64,000 nt of DNA from Chlorocebus sabaeus (lineage: Eukaryota; Chordata; Mammalia; Primates; Cercopithecidae): the NCBI RefSeq assembly GCF_047675955.1, contig NC_132904.1, forward strand, positions 61,313,435-61,377,434, given 5' to 3'. The notes under the pieces are model-generated. The model was not told the DNA's origin. It ran no database searches and saw only the letters and a list, made by a program, of their open reading frames with translations. Positions 34,501 through 46,470 of the stretch are shown here, piece after piece; within the stretch, counting starts at the first letter, position 1, and each line of letters starts with the position of its first letter. The translations under genes were made by a program, and so were the position numbers.

Positions 34501-35818
34501 CTGTGTTCTGTTAGTTCATCTCACAGAGTTACATCTTTCCCTTCAAGAAGCCTTGCACTAAGGCTGTTCTTGTGGAATTGGCAAAGGGATATTTGGAACC
34601 CCTAGAGGGCTATGGTGAAAAAGGAAATATCTTCCGTTCAAAACTCGAAAGAAGCTTTCTGAGAAACTGCTCTGTGTTCTGTTAATTCATCTCACAGAGT
34701 TACATCTTTCCCTTCAAGAAGCCTTTCGCTAAGGCTGTTCTTGTGGAATTGGCAAAGGGATATTTGGAATCCCCTAGAGGGCTATGGTGAAAAAGGAAAT
34801 ATCTTCCGTTCACAACTGGAAAGAAGCGTTCTGAGAAACTGCTCTGTGTTCTGTTAATTCATCTCACAGAGTTACATCTTTACCTTCAACAAGCCTTTCG
34901 CTAAGGCTGTTCTTGTGGCATTGGCAAAGGGATATTTGGGAGCCCATAGAGGGCTACGGTGAAAAAGGAAATATCTTCCGTTCAAAACTGGAAAGAAGCT
35001 TTCTGAGAAACTGCTCTGTGTTCTGTTAATTCATCTCACAGAGTTACATCTTTCCCTTCAAGAAGCCTTTTGAAAAGGCTGTTCTTGTGGAATTGGCAAA
35101 GGGATATTTGGCGGCCCATAGAGGGCTATAGTGAAAAAGGAAATATCTTCTGTTCAAAACTGGAAAGAAGCTTTGTGAGAAACTGCTCTGTGTTCTGTTA
35201 ATTCATCTCACAGAGTTACATCTTTCCCTTCAAGAAGCCTTTCGCTAAGACTGTTCTTCTGGAATTGGCAAAGGGGTATTTGGAAGCCTATAGAGGGCTA
35301 TGCTGAAAAAGGAAATATCTTCCGTTCAAAACTGGAAAGAAGCTTTCTGAGAAACTGCTCTGTGTTCTGTTAATTCATCTCACAGAGTTACATCTTTCCC
35401 TTCAAGAAGCCTTTCGCTAAGGCTGTTCTTGTGGAATTGGCAAAGGGATATTTGGAAGCCCATAGAGGGCTATGGTGAAAAAAGAAATATCTTCCGTTCA
35501 AAACTGGAAAGAAGCGTTCTGAGAAACTGCTCTGTGTTCTGTTAATTCATCTCACAGAGTTACATCTTTCCCTTCAAGAAGCCTTTCGCTAAGGCTGTTC
35601 TTGTGCCATTGGCAAAGGGATATTTGGAAGCCCATAGAGGGCTATGGTAAAAAAGGAAATATCTTCCGTTCAAAACTGGAAAGAAGCTTTCTGAGAAACT
35701 GCTCTGTGTTCTGTTAGTTCATCTCACAGAGTTACATCTTTCCCTTCAAGAAGCCTTTCGCTACGGCTGTTCTTGTGGAATTGGCAAAGGGATATTTGGA
35801 AGCCCATAGAAGGATATG
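31522..35818 (+). repeat. 4297-bp tandem duplication, copy D1 (25 monomers)
   Basis: The segment begins at GTGAAAAAGGAAATATCTTC, includes the rare GAAACTCTTCTGTG at 31571, and is followed directly by a second copy at +4297. Internally it holds two related sub-blocks starting near 31636 and 34214 (2579 bp apart). Each begins with the m21/m22 pair (GAAATACCTTC, GCTTTTAGAGAATCTG) and runs into X1/X2. Comparing many landmarks against D2 I found one difference (GTGCCATTGG near 35604 versus GTGGCATTGG). Rare shared variants include GGGAAATTTGG, GCTAATGCTG, GGTAAAGGG, GTTAAATC and TTTGGCGGCCC. Confidence 0.82.
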
Positions 35819-38800
35819 GTGAAAAAGGAAATATCTTCTGTTCAAAACTGGAAAGAAGCTTTCTGAGAAACTCTTCTGTGTTCTGTTAATTCATCTCACA
35901 GAGTTACATCTTTCCCTTCAAGAAGACTTTCGCTAAGGCTGTTCTTGTGGAATTGGCAAAGGGATATTTGGAAGCCCATAGAAGGCTATGGTGAAAAAGA
36001 AATACCTTCTGTTCAAACCTGGAAAGAAGCCTTCTGTGAAACTGCTCTGTGTTCTGTTAATTCGTCTCACAGAGTTACATCTTTACCTTCAACAAGCCTT
36101 TCCCTAAGGCTGTTCTTGTGGAATTGGCAAAGGGATATTTGGAAGCCCATAGAGGGCTATGGTGAAAAAGGAAATATCTTCCGTTCAAAACTGGAAAGAA
36201 GCTTTTAGAGAATCTGCTCTGTGTTCTGTTAGTTCATCTCACAGAGTTACATCTTTCCCTTCAAGAAGCCTTGCACTAAGGCTGTTCTTGTGGAATTGGC
36301 AAAGGGATATTTGGAACCCCTAGAGGGCTATGGTGAAAAAGGAAATATCTTCCGTTCAAAACTGGAAAGACGGTTTCTGAGAAACTGCTCTGTGTTCTCT
36401 TAATTTATCTCACAGAGTTACATCTTTCCCTTCAAGAAGCCTTTCGCTAAGGCTGTTCTTGTGGAATTTGCAAAGGGATATTTGGAAGCCTATAGAGGTC
36501 TACGGTGAAAAAGGAAATATCTTCCGTTCAAAACTCGAAAGAAGCTTTCTGAGAAACTGCTCTGTGTTCTGTTAATTCATCTCACAGAGTTACATCTTTC
36601 CCTTCAAGAAGCCTTTCGCTAAGGCTGTTCTTGTGGAATTGGCAAAGGGAAATTTGGAATCCCCTAGAGGGCTATGGTGAAAAAGGAAATATCTTCCGTT
36701 CACAACTGGAAAGAAGCGTTCTGAGAAACTGCTCTGTGTTCTGTTAATTCATCTCACAGAGTTACATCTTTACCTTCAACAAGCCTTTCGCTAATGCTGT
36801 TCTTGTGGCATTGGCAAAGGGATATTTGGGAGCCCATAGAGGGCTACGGTGAAAAAGGAAATATCTTCCGTTCAAAACTGGAAAGAAGCTTTCTGAGAAA
36901 CTGCTCTGTGTTCTGTTAATTCATCTCACAGAGTTACATCTTTCCCTTCAAGAAGCCTTTTGAAAAGGCTGTTCTTGTGGAATTGGCAAAGGGATATTTG
37001 GAGGCCCATAGAGGGCTATAGTGAAAAAGGAAATATCTTCTGTTCAAAACTGGAAAGAAGCTTTGTGAGAAACTGCTCTGTGTTCTGTTAATTCATCTCA
37101 CAGAGTTACATCTTTCCCTTCAAGAAGCCTTTCGCTAAGGCTGTTCTTGTGGAATTGGCAAAGGGATATTTGGAAGCCCATAGAGGGCTATGGTGAAAAA
37201 AGAAATATCTTCCGTTCAAAACTGGAAAGAAGCGTTCTGAGAAACTGCTCTGTGTTCTGTTAATTCATCTCACAGAGTTACATCTTTCCCTTCAAGAAGC
37301 CTTTCGCTAAGGCTGTTCTTGTGGCATTGGCAAAGGGATATTTGGAAGCCCATAGAGGGCTATGGTGAAAAAGGAAATATCTTCTGTTCAAAACTGGAAA
37401 GAAGCTTTCTGAGAAACTGCTCTGTGTTCTGTTAGTTCATCTCACAGAGTTACATCTTTCCCTTCAAGAAGCCTTTCGATAAGACTGTTCTTGTGGAATT
37501 CGCAAAGGGATATTTGGAAGCCCATAGAGGGCTATGGTGAAAAAGGAAATAATCTTACGGTCAAAACTGGAAAGAAGCTTTCTGTGAAACTGCTCTGTGT
37601 TCTCTTAATTTATCTCACAGAGTTACATCTTTCCCTTCAAGAAGCCTTTCGCTAAGGCTGTTCTTGTGGAATTGGTAAAGGGATATTTGGAAGCCCATAG
37701 AGTGCTATGGTGAAAAAGGAAATATCTTCCGTTCAAAACTGGAAAGAAGCCTTCTGAGAAACTGCTCTGTGTTCTGTTAATTCATCTCACAGAGTTAAAT
37801 CTTTACCTTCAACAAGTCTTTCGCTAAGGCTGTTCTTGTGGCATTGGCAACGGGATATTTGGAAGCCCATAGAAGGCTACGGTGAAAAAGGAAATATCTT
37901 CCGTTCAAAACTGGAAAGAAGCTTTGTGAGAAACTGCTCTGTGTTCTGTTAATTCATCTCACAGAGTTACATCTTTCCCTTCAAGAAAGCTTTCGCTAAG
38001 ACTGTTCTTGTGGAATTGGCAAGGGCATATTTGGAAGCTCATAGAAGGCTATGGTGAAAAAGGAAATATCTTCCGTTCAAAACTGGAAAGAAGCCTTCTG
38101 AGAAACTGCTCTGTGTTCTGTTAATTCATCTCACAGAGTTACATCTTTACCTTCAACAAGCCTTTCGCTAAGGCTGTTCTTGTGGAATTGGCAAAGGGAT
38201 ATTTGGAAGCCCATAGAAGGCTACAGTGAAAAAGGAAATATCTTACGGTCAAAAATGGAAAGAAGCTTTCTGAGAAACTGCTCTGTGTTCTGTTAATTCA
38301 TCTCACAGAGTTACATCTTTCCCTTCAAGAAGCCTTTCGCTAAGGCTGTTCTTGTGGCATTGGCAAAGGGATATTTGGAAGCCCATAGAGGGCTATGGTG
38401 AAAAAGGAAATATCTTCTGTTCAAAACTGGAAAGAAGCTTTCTGAGAAACTCCTCTGTGTTCTGTTAATTCATCTCACAGAGTTACATCTTTCCCTTCAA
38501 GAAGACTTTCGCTAAGGCTGTTCTTGTGGAATTGGCAAAGGGATATTTGGAAGCCCATAGAAGGCTATGGTGAAAAAGAAATACCTTCTGTTCAAACCTG
38601 GAAAGAAGCCTTCTGTGAAACTGCTCTGTGTTCTGTTAATTCGTCTCACAGAGTTACATCTTTACCTTCAACAAGCCTTTCCCTAAGGCTGTTCTTGTGG
38701 AATTGGCAAAGGGATATTTGGAAGCCCATAGAGGGCTATGGTGAAAAAGGAAATATCTTCCGTTCAAAACTGGAAAGAAGCTTTTAGAGAATCTGCTCTG

Positions 38801-40115
38801 TGTTCTGTTAGTTCATCTCACAGAGTTACATCTTTCCCTTCAAGAAGCCTTGCACTAAGGCTGTTCTTGTGGAATTGGCAAAGGGATATTTGGAACCCCT
38901 AGAGGGCTATGGTGAAAAAGGAAATATCTTCCGTTCAAAACTCGAAAGAAGCTTTCTGAGAAACTGCTCTGTGTTCTGTTAATTCATCTCACAGAGTTAC
39001 ATCTTTCCCTTCAAGAAGCCTTTCGCTAAGGCTGTTCTTGTGGAATTGGCAAAGGGATATTTGGAATCCCCTAGAGGGCTATGGTGAAAAAGGAAATATC
39101 TTCCGTTCACAACTGGAAAGAAGCGTTCTGAGAAACTGCTCTGTGTTCTGTTAATTCATCTCACAGAGTTACATCTTTACCTTCAACAAGCCTTTCGCTA
39201 AGGCTGTTCTTGTGGCATTGGCAAAGGGATATTTGGGAGCCCATAGAGGGCTACGGTGAAAAAGGAAATATCTTCCGTTCAAAACTGGAAAGAAGCTTTC
39301 TGAGAAACTGCTCTGTGTTCTGTTAATTCATCTCACAGAGTTACATCTTTCCCTTCAAGAAGCCTTTTGAAAAGGCTGTTCTTGTGGAATTGGCAAAGGG
39401 ATATTTGGCGGCCCATAGAGGGCTATAGTGAAAAAGGAAATATCTTCTGTTCAAAACTGGAAAGAAGCTTTGTGAGAAACTGCTCTGTGTTCTGTTAATT
39501 CATCTCACAGAGTTACATCTTTCCCTTCAAGAAGCCTTTCGCTAAGACTGTTCTTCTGGAATTGGCAAAGGGGTATTTGGAAGCCTATAGAGGGCTATGC
39601 TGAAAAAGGAAATATCTTCCGTTCAAAACTGGAAAGAAGCTTTCTGAGAAACTGCTCTGTGTTCTGTTAATTCATCTCACAGAGTTACATCTTTCCCTTC
39701 AAGAAGCCTTTCGCTAAGGCTGTTCTTGTGGAATTGGCAAAGGGATATTTGGAAGCCCATAGAGGGCTATGGTGAAAAAAGAAATATCTTCCGTTCAAAA
39801 CTGGAAAGAAGCGTTCTGAGAAACTGCTCTGTGTTCTGTTAATTCATCTCACAGAGTTACATCTTTCCCTTCAAGAAGCCTTTCGCTAAGGCTGTTCTTG
39901 TGGCATTGGCAAAGGGATATTTGGAAGCCCATAGAGGGCTATGGTAAAAAAGGAAATATCTTCCGTTCAAAACTGGAAAGAAGCTTTCTGAGAAACTGCT
40001 CTGTGTTCTGTTAGTTCATCTCACAGAGTTACATCTTTCCCTTCAAGAAGCCTTTCGCTACGGCTGTTCTTGTGGAATTGGCAAAGGGATATTTGGAAGC
40101 CCATAGAAGGATATG
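35819..40115 (+). repeat. 4297-bp tandem duplication, copy D2 (25 monomers)
   Basis: Second copy of 31522-35818, with GAAACTCTTCTGTG at 35868 corresponding to 31571. It shares every rare variant I checked with D1, including TTTGGCGGCCC near 39405 (35115 in D1) and TATGGTAAAAAAGG near 39940 (35645 in D1). Identity looks to be 99.9% or higher over 4.3 kb, far above the identity of adjacent monomers. This is either a very recent unequal crossover or an assembly duplication. No gene is seen. Confidence 0.82.
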
Positions 40116-40181
40116 GTGAAAAAGGAAATATCTTCCGTTCAAAACTGGAAAGAAGCCTTCTGAGAAACTGCTCTGTGTTCA

Positions 40182-42115
40182 GTTAATTCATCTCACAGAG
40201 TTACATCTTTCCCTTCAAGAAGCCTTTCGCTAAGGCTGTTCTTGTGGCATTGGCAAAGGGATATTTGGAAGCCCATAGAGGGCTATGGTGAAAAAGGAAA
40301 TATCTTCTGTTCAAAACTGGAAAGAAGCTTCCTGAGAAACTCCTCTGTGTTCTGTTAATTCATCTCACAGAGTTACATCTTTCCCTTCAAGAAGACTTTC
40401 GCTAAGGCTGTTCTTGTGGAATTGGCAAAGGGATATTTGGAAGCCCATAGAAGGCTATGGTGAAAAAGAAATATCTTCTGTTCAAACCTGGAAAGAAGCC
40501 TTCTGTGAAACTGCTCTGTGTTCTGTTAATTCGTCTCACAGAGTTACATCTTTACCTTCAACAAGCCTTTCCCTAAGGCTGTTCTTGTGGAATTGGCAAA
40601 GGGATATTTGGAAGCCCATAGAGGGCTATGGTGAAAAAGGAAATATCTTCCGTTCAAAACTGGAAAGAAGCTTTTAGAGAATCTGCTCTGTGTTCTGTTA
40701 GTTCATCTCACAGAGTTACATCTTTCCCTTCAAGAAGCCTTGCACTAAGGCTGTTCTTGTGGAATTGGCAAAGGGATATTTGGAACCCCTAGAGGGCTAT
40801 GGTGAAAAAGGAAATATCTTCCGTTCAAAACTCGAAAGAAGCTTTCTGAGAAACTGCTCTGTGTTCTGTTAATTCATCTCACAGAGTTACATCTTTCCCT
40901 TCAAGAAGCCTTTCGCTAAGGCTGTTCTTGTGGAATTGGCAAAGGGATATTTGGAATCCCCTAGAGGGCTATGGTGAAAAAGGAAATATCTTCCGTTCAC
41001 AACTGGAAAGAAGCGTTCTGAGAAACTGCTCTGTGTTCTGTTAATTCATCTCACAGAGTTACATCTTTACCTTCAACAAGCCTTTCGCTAAGGCTGTTCT
41101 TGTGGCATTGGCAAAGGGATATTTGGGAGCCCATAGAGGGCTACGGTGAAAAAGGAAATATCTTCCGTTCAAAACTGGAAAGAAGCTTTCTGAGAAACTG
41201 CTCTGTGTTCTGTTAATTCATCTCACAGAGTTACATCTTTCCCTTCAAGAAGCCTTTTGAAAAGGCTGTTCTTGTGGAATTGGCAAAGGGATATTTGGCG
41301 GCCCATAGAGGGCTATAGTGAAAAAGGAAATATCTTCTGTTCAAAACTGGAAAGAAGCTTTGTGAGAAACTGCTCTGTGTTCTGTTAATTCATCTCACAG
41401 AGTTACATCTTTCCCTTCAAGAAGCCTTTCGCTAAGACTGTTCTTCTGGAATTGGCAAAGGGGTATTTGGAAGCCTATAGAGGGCTATGCTGAAAAAGGA
41501 AATATCTTCCGTTCAAAACTGGAAAGAAGCTTTCTGAGAAACTGCTCTGTGTTCTGTTAATTCATCTCACAGAGTTACATCTTTCCCTTCAAGAAGCCTT
41601 TCGCTAAGGCTGTTCTTGTGGAATTGGCAAAGGGATATTTGGAAGCCCATAAAGGGCTATGGTGAAAAAAGAAATATCTTCCGTTCAAAACTGGAAAGAA
41701 GCGTTCTGAGAAACTGCTCTGTGTTCTGTTAATTCATCTCACAGAGTTACATCTTTCCCTTCAAGAAGCCTTTCGCTAAGGCTGTTCTTGTGGCATTGGC
41801 AAAGGGATATTTGGAAGGCCATAGAGGGCTATGGTAAAAAAGGAAATATCTTCCGTTCAAAACTGGAAAGAAGCTTTCTGAGAAACTGCTCTGTGTTCTG
41901 TTAGTTCATCTCACAGAGTTACATCTTTCCCTTCAAGAAGCCTTTCGCTACGGCTGTTCTTGTGGAATTGGCAAAGGGATATTTGGAAGCCCATAGAAGG
42001 ATATGGTGAAAAAGGAAATATCTTCCGTTCAAAACTGGAAAGAAGCCTTCTGAGAAACTGCTCTGTGTTCAGTTAATTCATCTCACAGAGTTACATCTTT
42101 CCCTTCAAGAAGCCT
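40182..42115 (+). repeat. Partial third copy D3, period 1890 bp (11 monomers)
   Basis: Repeats 38292-40225 at an offset of 1890 bp. It includes m21/m22, the shortened m23/m24 hybrid (GGAACCCCTAGAG then AAAACTCGAAAG), X1, X2, m26, the CTTCTGGAATTGG/GGGGTATTT monomer, m27 and m28. It has a few private differences: GAAATATCTTCTG instead of GAAATACCTTCTG near 40467, CCCATAAAGGG near 41647, GGAAGGCCATAG near 41816 and CTTCCTGAG near 40329. The right end breaks where AGCCTTTTGATAAGG replaces AGCCTTTCGCTAAGG near 42111. Confidence 0.78.
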
Positions 42116-42171
42116 TTTGATAAGGCTGTTCTTGTGGAATTGGCAAAGGGATATTGGGAGGCCCATAGAGG

Positions 42172-45100
42172 GCTATAGTGAAAAAGGAAATATCTTCTGT
42201 TCAAAACTGGAAAGAAGCTTTGTGAGAAACTGCTCTGTGTTCTGTTAATTCATCTCACAGAGTTACATCTTTCCCTTCAAGAAGCCTTTCGCTAAGGCTG
42301 TTCTTGTGGAATTGGCAAAGGGATATTTTGAAGCCCACAGAGGGCTATGTTGAAAAAGGAAATATCTTCCGTTCAAAACAGGAAAGAAGCTTTCTGAGAA
42401 ACTGCTCTGTGTTCTGTTAGTTCATCTCACAGAGTTACATCTTTCCCTTCAAGAAGCCTTTCCCTAAGACTGTTCTTGTGGAATTGGCAAAAGGATATTT
42501 GGAAGCCCTTAGAGGGCTATGGTGAAAAAGGAAATAATCTTACGGTCAAAACTGGAAAGAAGCTTTCTGAGAAACTGCTCTGTGTTCTGTTAATTCATCT
42601 CACAGAGTTACATCTTTCCCTTCAAGAAACCTTTCGCTAAGGCTGTTGTTCTGGAATTTGCAAAGGGATATTTGGAAGCCCATAGAGGGCTATGGTGAAA
42701 AAGGAAATATCTTCCGTTCAAAACTGGAAAGAAGCTTTCTGAGAAACTGCTCTGTGTTCTGTTAATTCATCTCACAGAGTTACATCTTTCCATTGAAGAA
42801 ACCTTTCGCTAAGGCTGTTGTTCTGGAATTGGCAAAGGGATATTTGGAAGCCCATAGAGGTCTACGGTGAAAAAAGAATTATCTTCCGTTCAAAACAGGA
42901 AAGAAGCGTTCTGAGAAACTGCTCTGTGTTCTGTTAATTCATCTCACAGAGTTACATCTTTCCCTTCAAGAAGACTTTCGCTAAGGCTGTTCTTGTGGAA
43001 TTGGCAAAGGGATATTTGGAAGCCCATAGAAGGCTATGGTGAAAAAGAAATACCTTCTGTTCAAAACTGGAAAGAAGCCTTCTGTGAAACTGCTCTGTGT
43101 TCTGTTAATTCATCTCACAGAGTTACATCTTTACCTTCAACAAGCCTTTCCCTAAGGCTGTTCTTGTGGAATTGGCAAAGGGATATTTGGAAGCCCATAG
43201 AGGGCTATGGTGAAAAAGGAAATATCTTCCGTTCAAAACTGGAAAGAAGCTTTTAGAGAATCTGCTCTGTGTTCTGTTAGTTCATCTCACAGAGTTACAT
43301 CTTTCCCTTCAAGAAGCCTTGCACTAAGGCTGTTCTTGTGGAATTGGCAAAGGGATATTTGGAACCCCTAGAGGGCTATGGTGAAAAAGGAAATATCTTC
43401 CGTTCAAAACTGGAAAGACGGTTTCTGAGAAACTGCTCTGTGTTCTCTTAATTTATCTCACAGAGTTACATCTTTCCCTTCAAGAAGCCTTTCGCTAAGG
43501 CTGTTCTTGTGGAATTTGCAAAGGGATATTTGGAAGCCTATAGAGGTCTATGGTGAAAAAGGAAATATCTTCCGTTCAAAACTCGAAAGAAGCTTTCTGA
43601 GAAACTGCTCTGTGTTCTGTTAATTCATCTCACAGAGTTACATCTTTCCCTTCAAGAAGCCTTTCACTAAGGCTGTTCTTGTGGAATTGGCAAAGGGATA
43701 TTTGGAATCCCCTAGAGGGCTATGGTGAAAAAGGAAATATCTTCCGTTCACAACTGGAAAGAAGCGTTCTGAGAAACTGCTCTGTGTTCTGTTAATTCAT
43801 CTCACAGAGTTACATCTTTACCTTCAACAAGCCTTTCGCTAATGCTGTTCTTGTGGCATTGGCAAAGGGATATTTGGGAGCCCATAGAGGGCTACGGTGA
43901 AAAAGGAAATATCTTCCGTTCAAAACTGGAAAGAAGCTTTCTGAGAAACTGCTCTGTGTTCTGTTAATTCATCTCACAGAGTTACATCTTTCCCTTCAAG
44001 AAGCCTTTTGAAAAGGCTGTTCTTGTGGAATTGGCAAAGGGATATTTGGAGGCCCATAGAGGGCTATAGTGAAAAAGGAAATATCTTCTGTTCAAAACTG
44101 GAAAGAAGCTTTGTGAGAAACTGCTCTGTGTTCTGTTAATTCATCTCACAGAGTTACATCTTTCCCTTCAAGAAGCCTTTCGCTAAGGCTGTTCTTGTGG
44201 AATTGGCAAAGGGATATTTGGAAGCCCATAGAGGGCTATGGTGAAAAAAGAAATATCTTCCGTTCAAAACTGGAAAGAAGCGTTCTGAGAAACTGCTCTG
44301 TGTTCTGTTAATTCATCTCACAGAGTTACATCTTTCCCTTCAAGAAGCCTTTCGCTAAGGCTGTTCTTGTGGCATTGGCAAAGGGATATTTGGAAGGCCA
44401 TAGAGGGCTATGGTGAAAAAGGAAATATCTTCCGTTCAAAACTGGAAAGAAGCTTTCTGAGAAACTGCTCTGTGTTCTGTTAGTTCATCTCACAGAGTTA
44501 CATCTTTCCCTTCAAGAAGCCTTTCGCTAAGACTGTTCCTGTGGAATTCGCAAAGGGATATTTGGAAGCCCATAGAGGGCTATGGTGAAAAAGGAAATAT
44601 CTTCCGTTCAAAACTGGAAAGAAGCTTTGTGAGAAACTGCTCTGTGTTCTGTTAATTCATCTCACAGAGTTACATCTTTCCCTTCAAGAAAGCTTTCGCC
44701 AAGACTGTTCTTGTGGAATTGGCAAGGGCATATTTGGAAGCCCATAGAAGGCTATGGTGAAAAAGGAAATATCTTCCGTTCAAAACTGGAAAGAAGCCTT
44801 CTGAGAAACTGCTCTGTGTTCTGTTAATTCATCTCACAGAGTTACATCTTTACCTTCAACAAGCCTTTCGCTAAGACTGTTCTTGTGGAATTGGCAAAGT
44901 GATATTTGGAAGCCCATAGAAGGCTACGGTTAAAAAGGAAATATCTTACGGTCAAAACTGGAAAGAAGCTTTCTGAGAAACTGCTCTGTGTTCTGTTAAT
45001 TCTTCTCACAGAGTTACATCTTTCCCTTCAAGAAGCCTTTCGCTAAGGCTGTTCTTGTGTAATTGGCAAAGGGATATTTGGAAGCCCATAGAGGGCTATG

Positions 45101-46470
45101 GTGAAAAAGGAAATATCTTCCGTTCAAAACTGGAAAGAAGCGTTCTGAGAAACTGCTCTGTGTTCTGTTAATTCATCTCACAGAGTTACATCTTTCCCTT
45201 CAAGAAGCCTTTCGCTAAGGCTGTTCTTGTGGCATTGGCAAAGGGATATTTGGAATCCCATAGAGGGCTATGGTGAAAAAGGAAATATCTTCTGTTCAAA
45301 ACTGGAAAGAAGCTTTCTGAGAAACTCCTCTGTGTTCTGTTAATTCTTCTCACAGAGTTACATCTTTACCTTCAAGAAGCCTTTCGCTAAGGCTGTTCTT
45401 GTGGAATTGGCAAAGGGATATTTGGAAGCCCATAGAGGCCTATGGTGAAAAAGGAAATATCGTAAGTTCAAAACTGGAAAGAAGCGTTCTGAGAAACTGC
45501 TCTGTGTTCTGTTAATTCATCTCACAGAGTTATATCTTTCCCTTCAAGAAGCCTTATGCTAAGGCTGTTATTTTGGCATTGGCAAAGGGATATTTGGAAG
45601 CCCATAGAGGGCTATGGTGAAAAAGGAAATATCTTCCGTTCAAAACTGGAAAGAAGCTTTCTGAGAAACTGCTCTGTGTTCTGTTAGTTCATCTCACAGA
45701 GTTACATCTTTCCCTGCAAGAAGCCTTTCGCTAAGGCTGTTCTTGTGGAATTGGCAAAGGGATATTTGGAAGCACATAGAGGGCTATGGTGAAAAAGGAA
45801 ATATCTTACGGTGAAAACTAGAAAGAAGGTTTCTGAGAAACTACTCTGTGTTCTCTTAATTTGTCTCACAGAGTTACATCTTTCCCTTCAAGAAGCCTTT
45901 CGCTAAGGCTGTTCTTGTGGAATTGGCAAAGGGATATTTGGAAGCCCATAGAGGGCTATGGTGAAAAAGGAAATATCTTCCGTGCAAAACTGGAAAGAAG
46001 CTTTCTGAGAAACTGCTCTGTGTTCTGTTAATTCATCTCACAGAGTTACATCTTTCCCTTCAAGAAACCTTTCGCTAAGGCTGTTGTTCTGGAATTTGCA
46101 AAGGGATATTTGGAAGCCCATAGAGGTCTATGGTGAAAAAGGAAATATCTTCCGTTCAAAACTGGAAAGAAGCGTTCTGAGAAACTGCTCTGTGTTCTGT
46201 TAATTCATCTCACAGAGTTACATCTTTCCCTTCGAGAAACCTTTCGCTAAGGCTGTTGTTCTGGAATTTGCAAAGGGATATTTGGAAGCCCATAGAGGGC
46301 TATGGTGAAAAAGGAAATATCTTCCGTTCAAAACTGGAAAGAAGCTTTCTGAGAAACTGCTCTGTGTTCTGCTCATTCATCTCACAGAGTTACATCTTTC
46401 CCTTCAAGAAGCCTTTCGATAAGGCTGTTCTTGTGGAATTGGCAAAGGGATATTTGGAAGCCCATAGAGG
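42172..46470 (+). repeat. About 4.3-kb tandem duplication, left copy (25 monomers)
   Basis: Repeats at +4299 bp: the rare GGATATTTTGAAGCCCACAG lies at 42321 and 46620. Monomer order is m26-like, m8-like, m9, m19-m24, X1, X2, m26-m28, an m29/m31 hybrid (44529-44700), m32-m37, then m1-m4 of the next marker unit (45733 onward). Compared with the right copy it lacks two monomers (m30 plus parts of m29 and m31). It has a few private bases such as TTTCACTAAGG near 43664 and TTTCGCCAAG near 44695. Confidence 0.78.
44529..44700 (+). repeat. Hybrid monomer m29/m31 at a 2-monomer deletion junction
   Basis: Starts like m29 (AAGACTGTTCCTGTGG, GGAATTCGC). It ends like m31 (ATCTTCCGTTC, GCTTTGTGAG, AAGAAAGCTTTCGCC) instead of the m29 end with AAATAATCTTACGG. 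The intact series is at 48828-49344 in the neighbouring duplicate, 345 bp longer. Confidence 0.75.
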
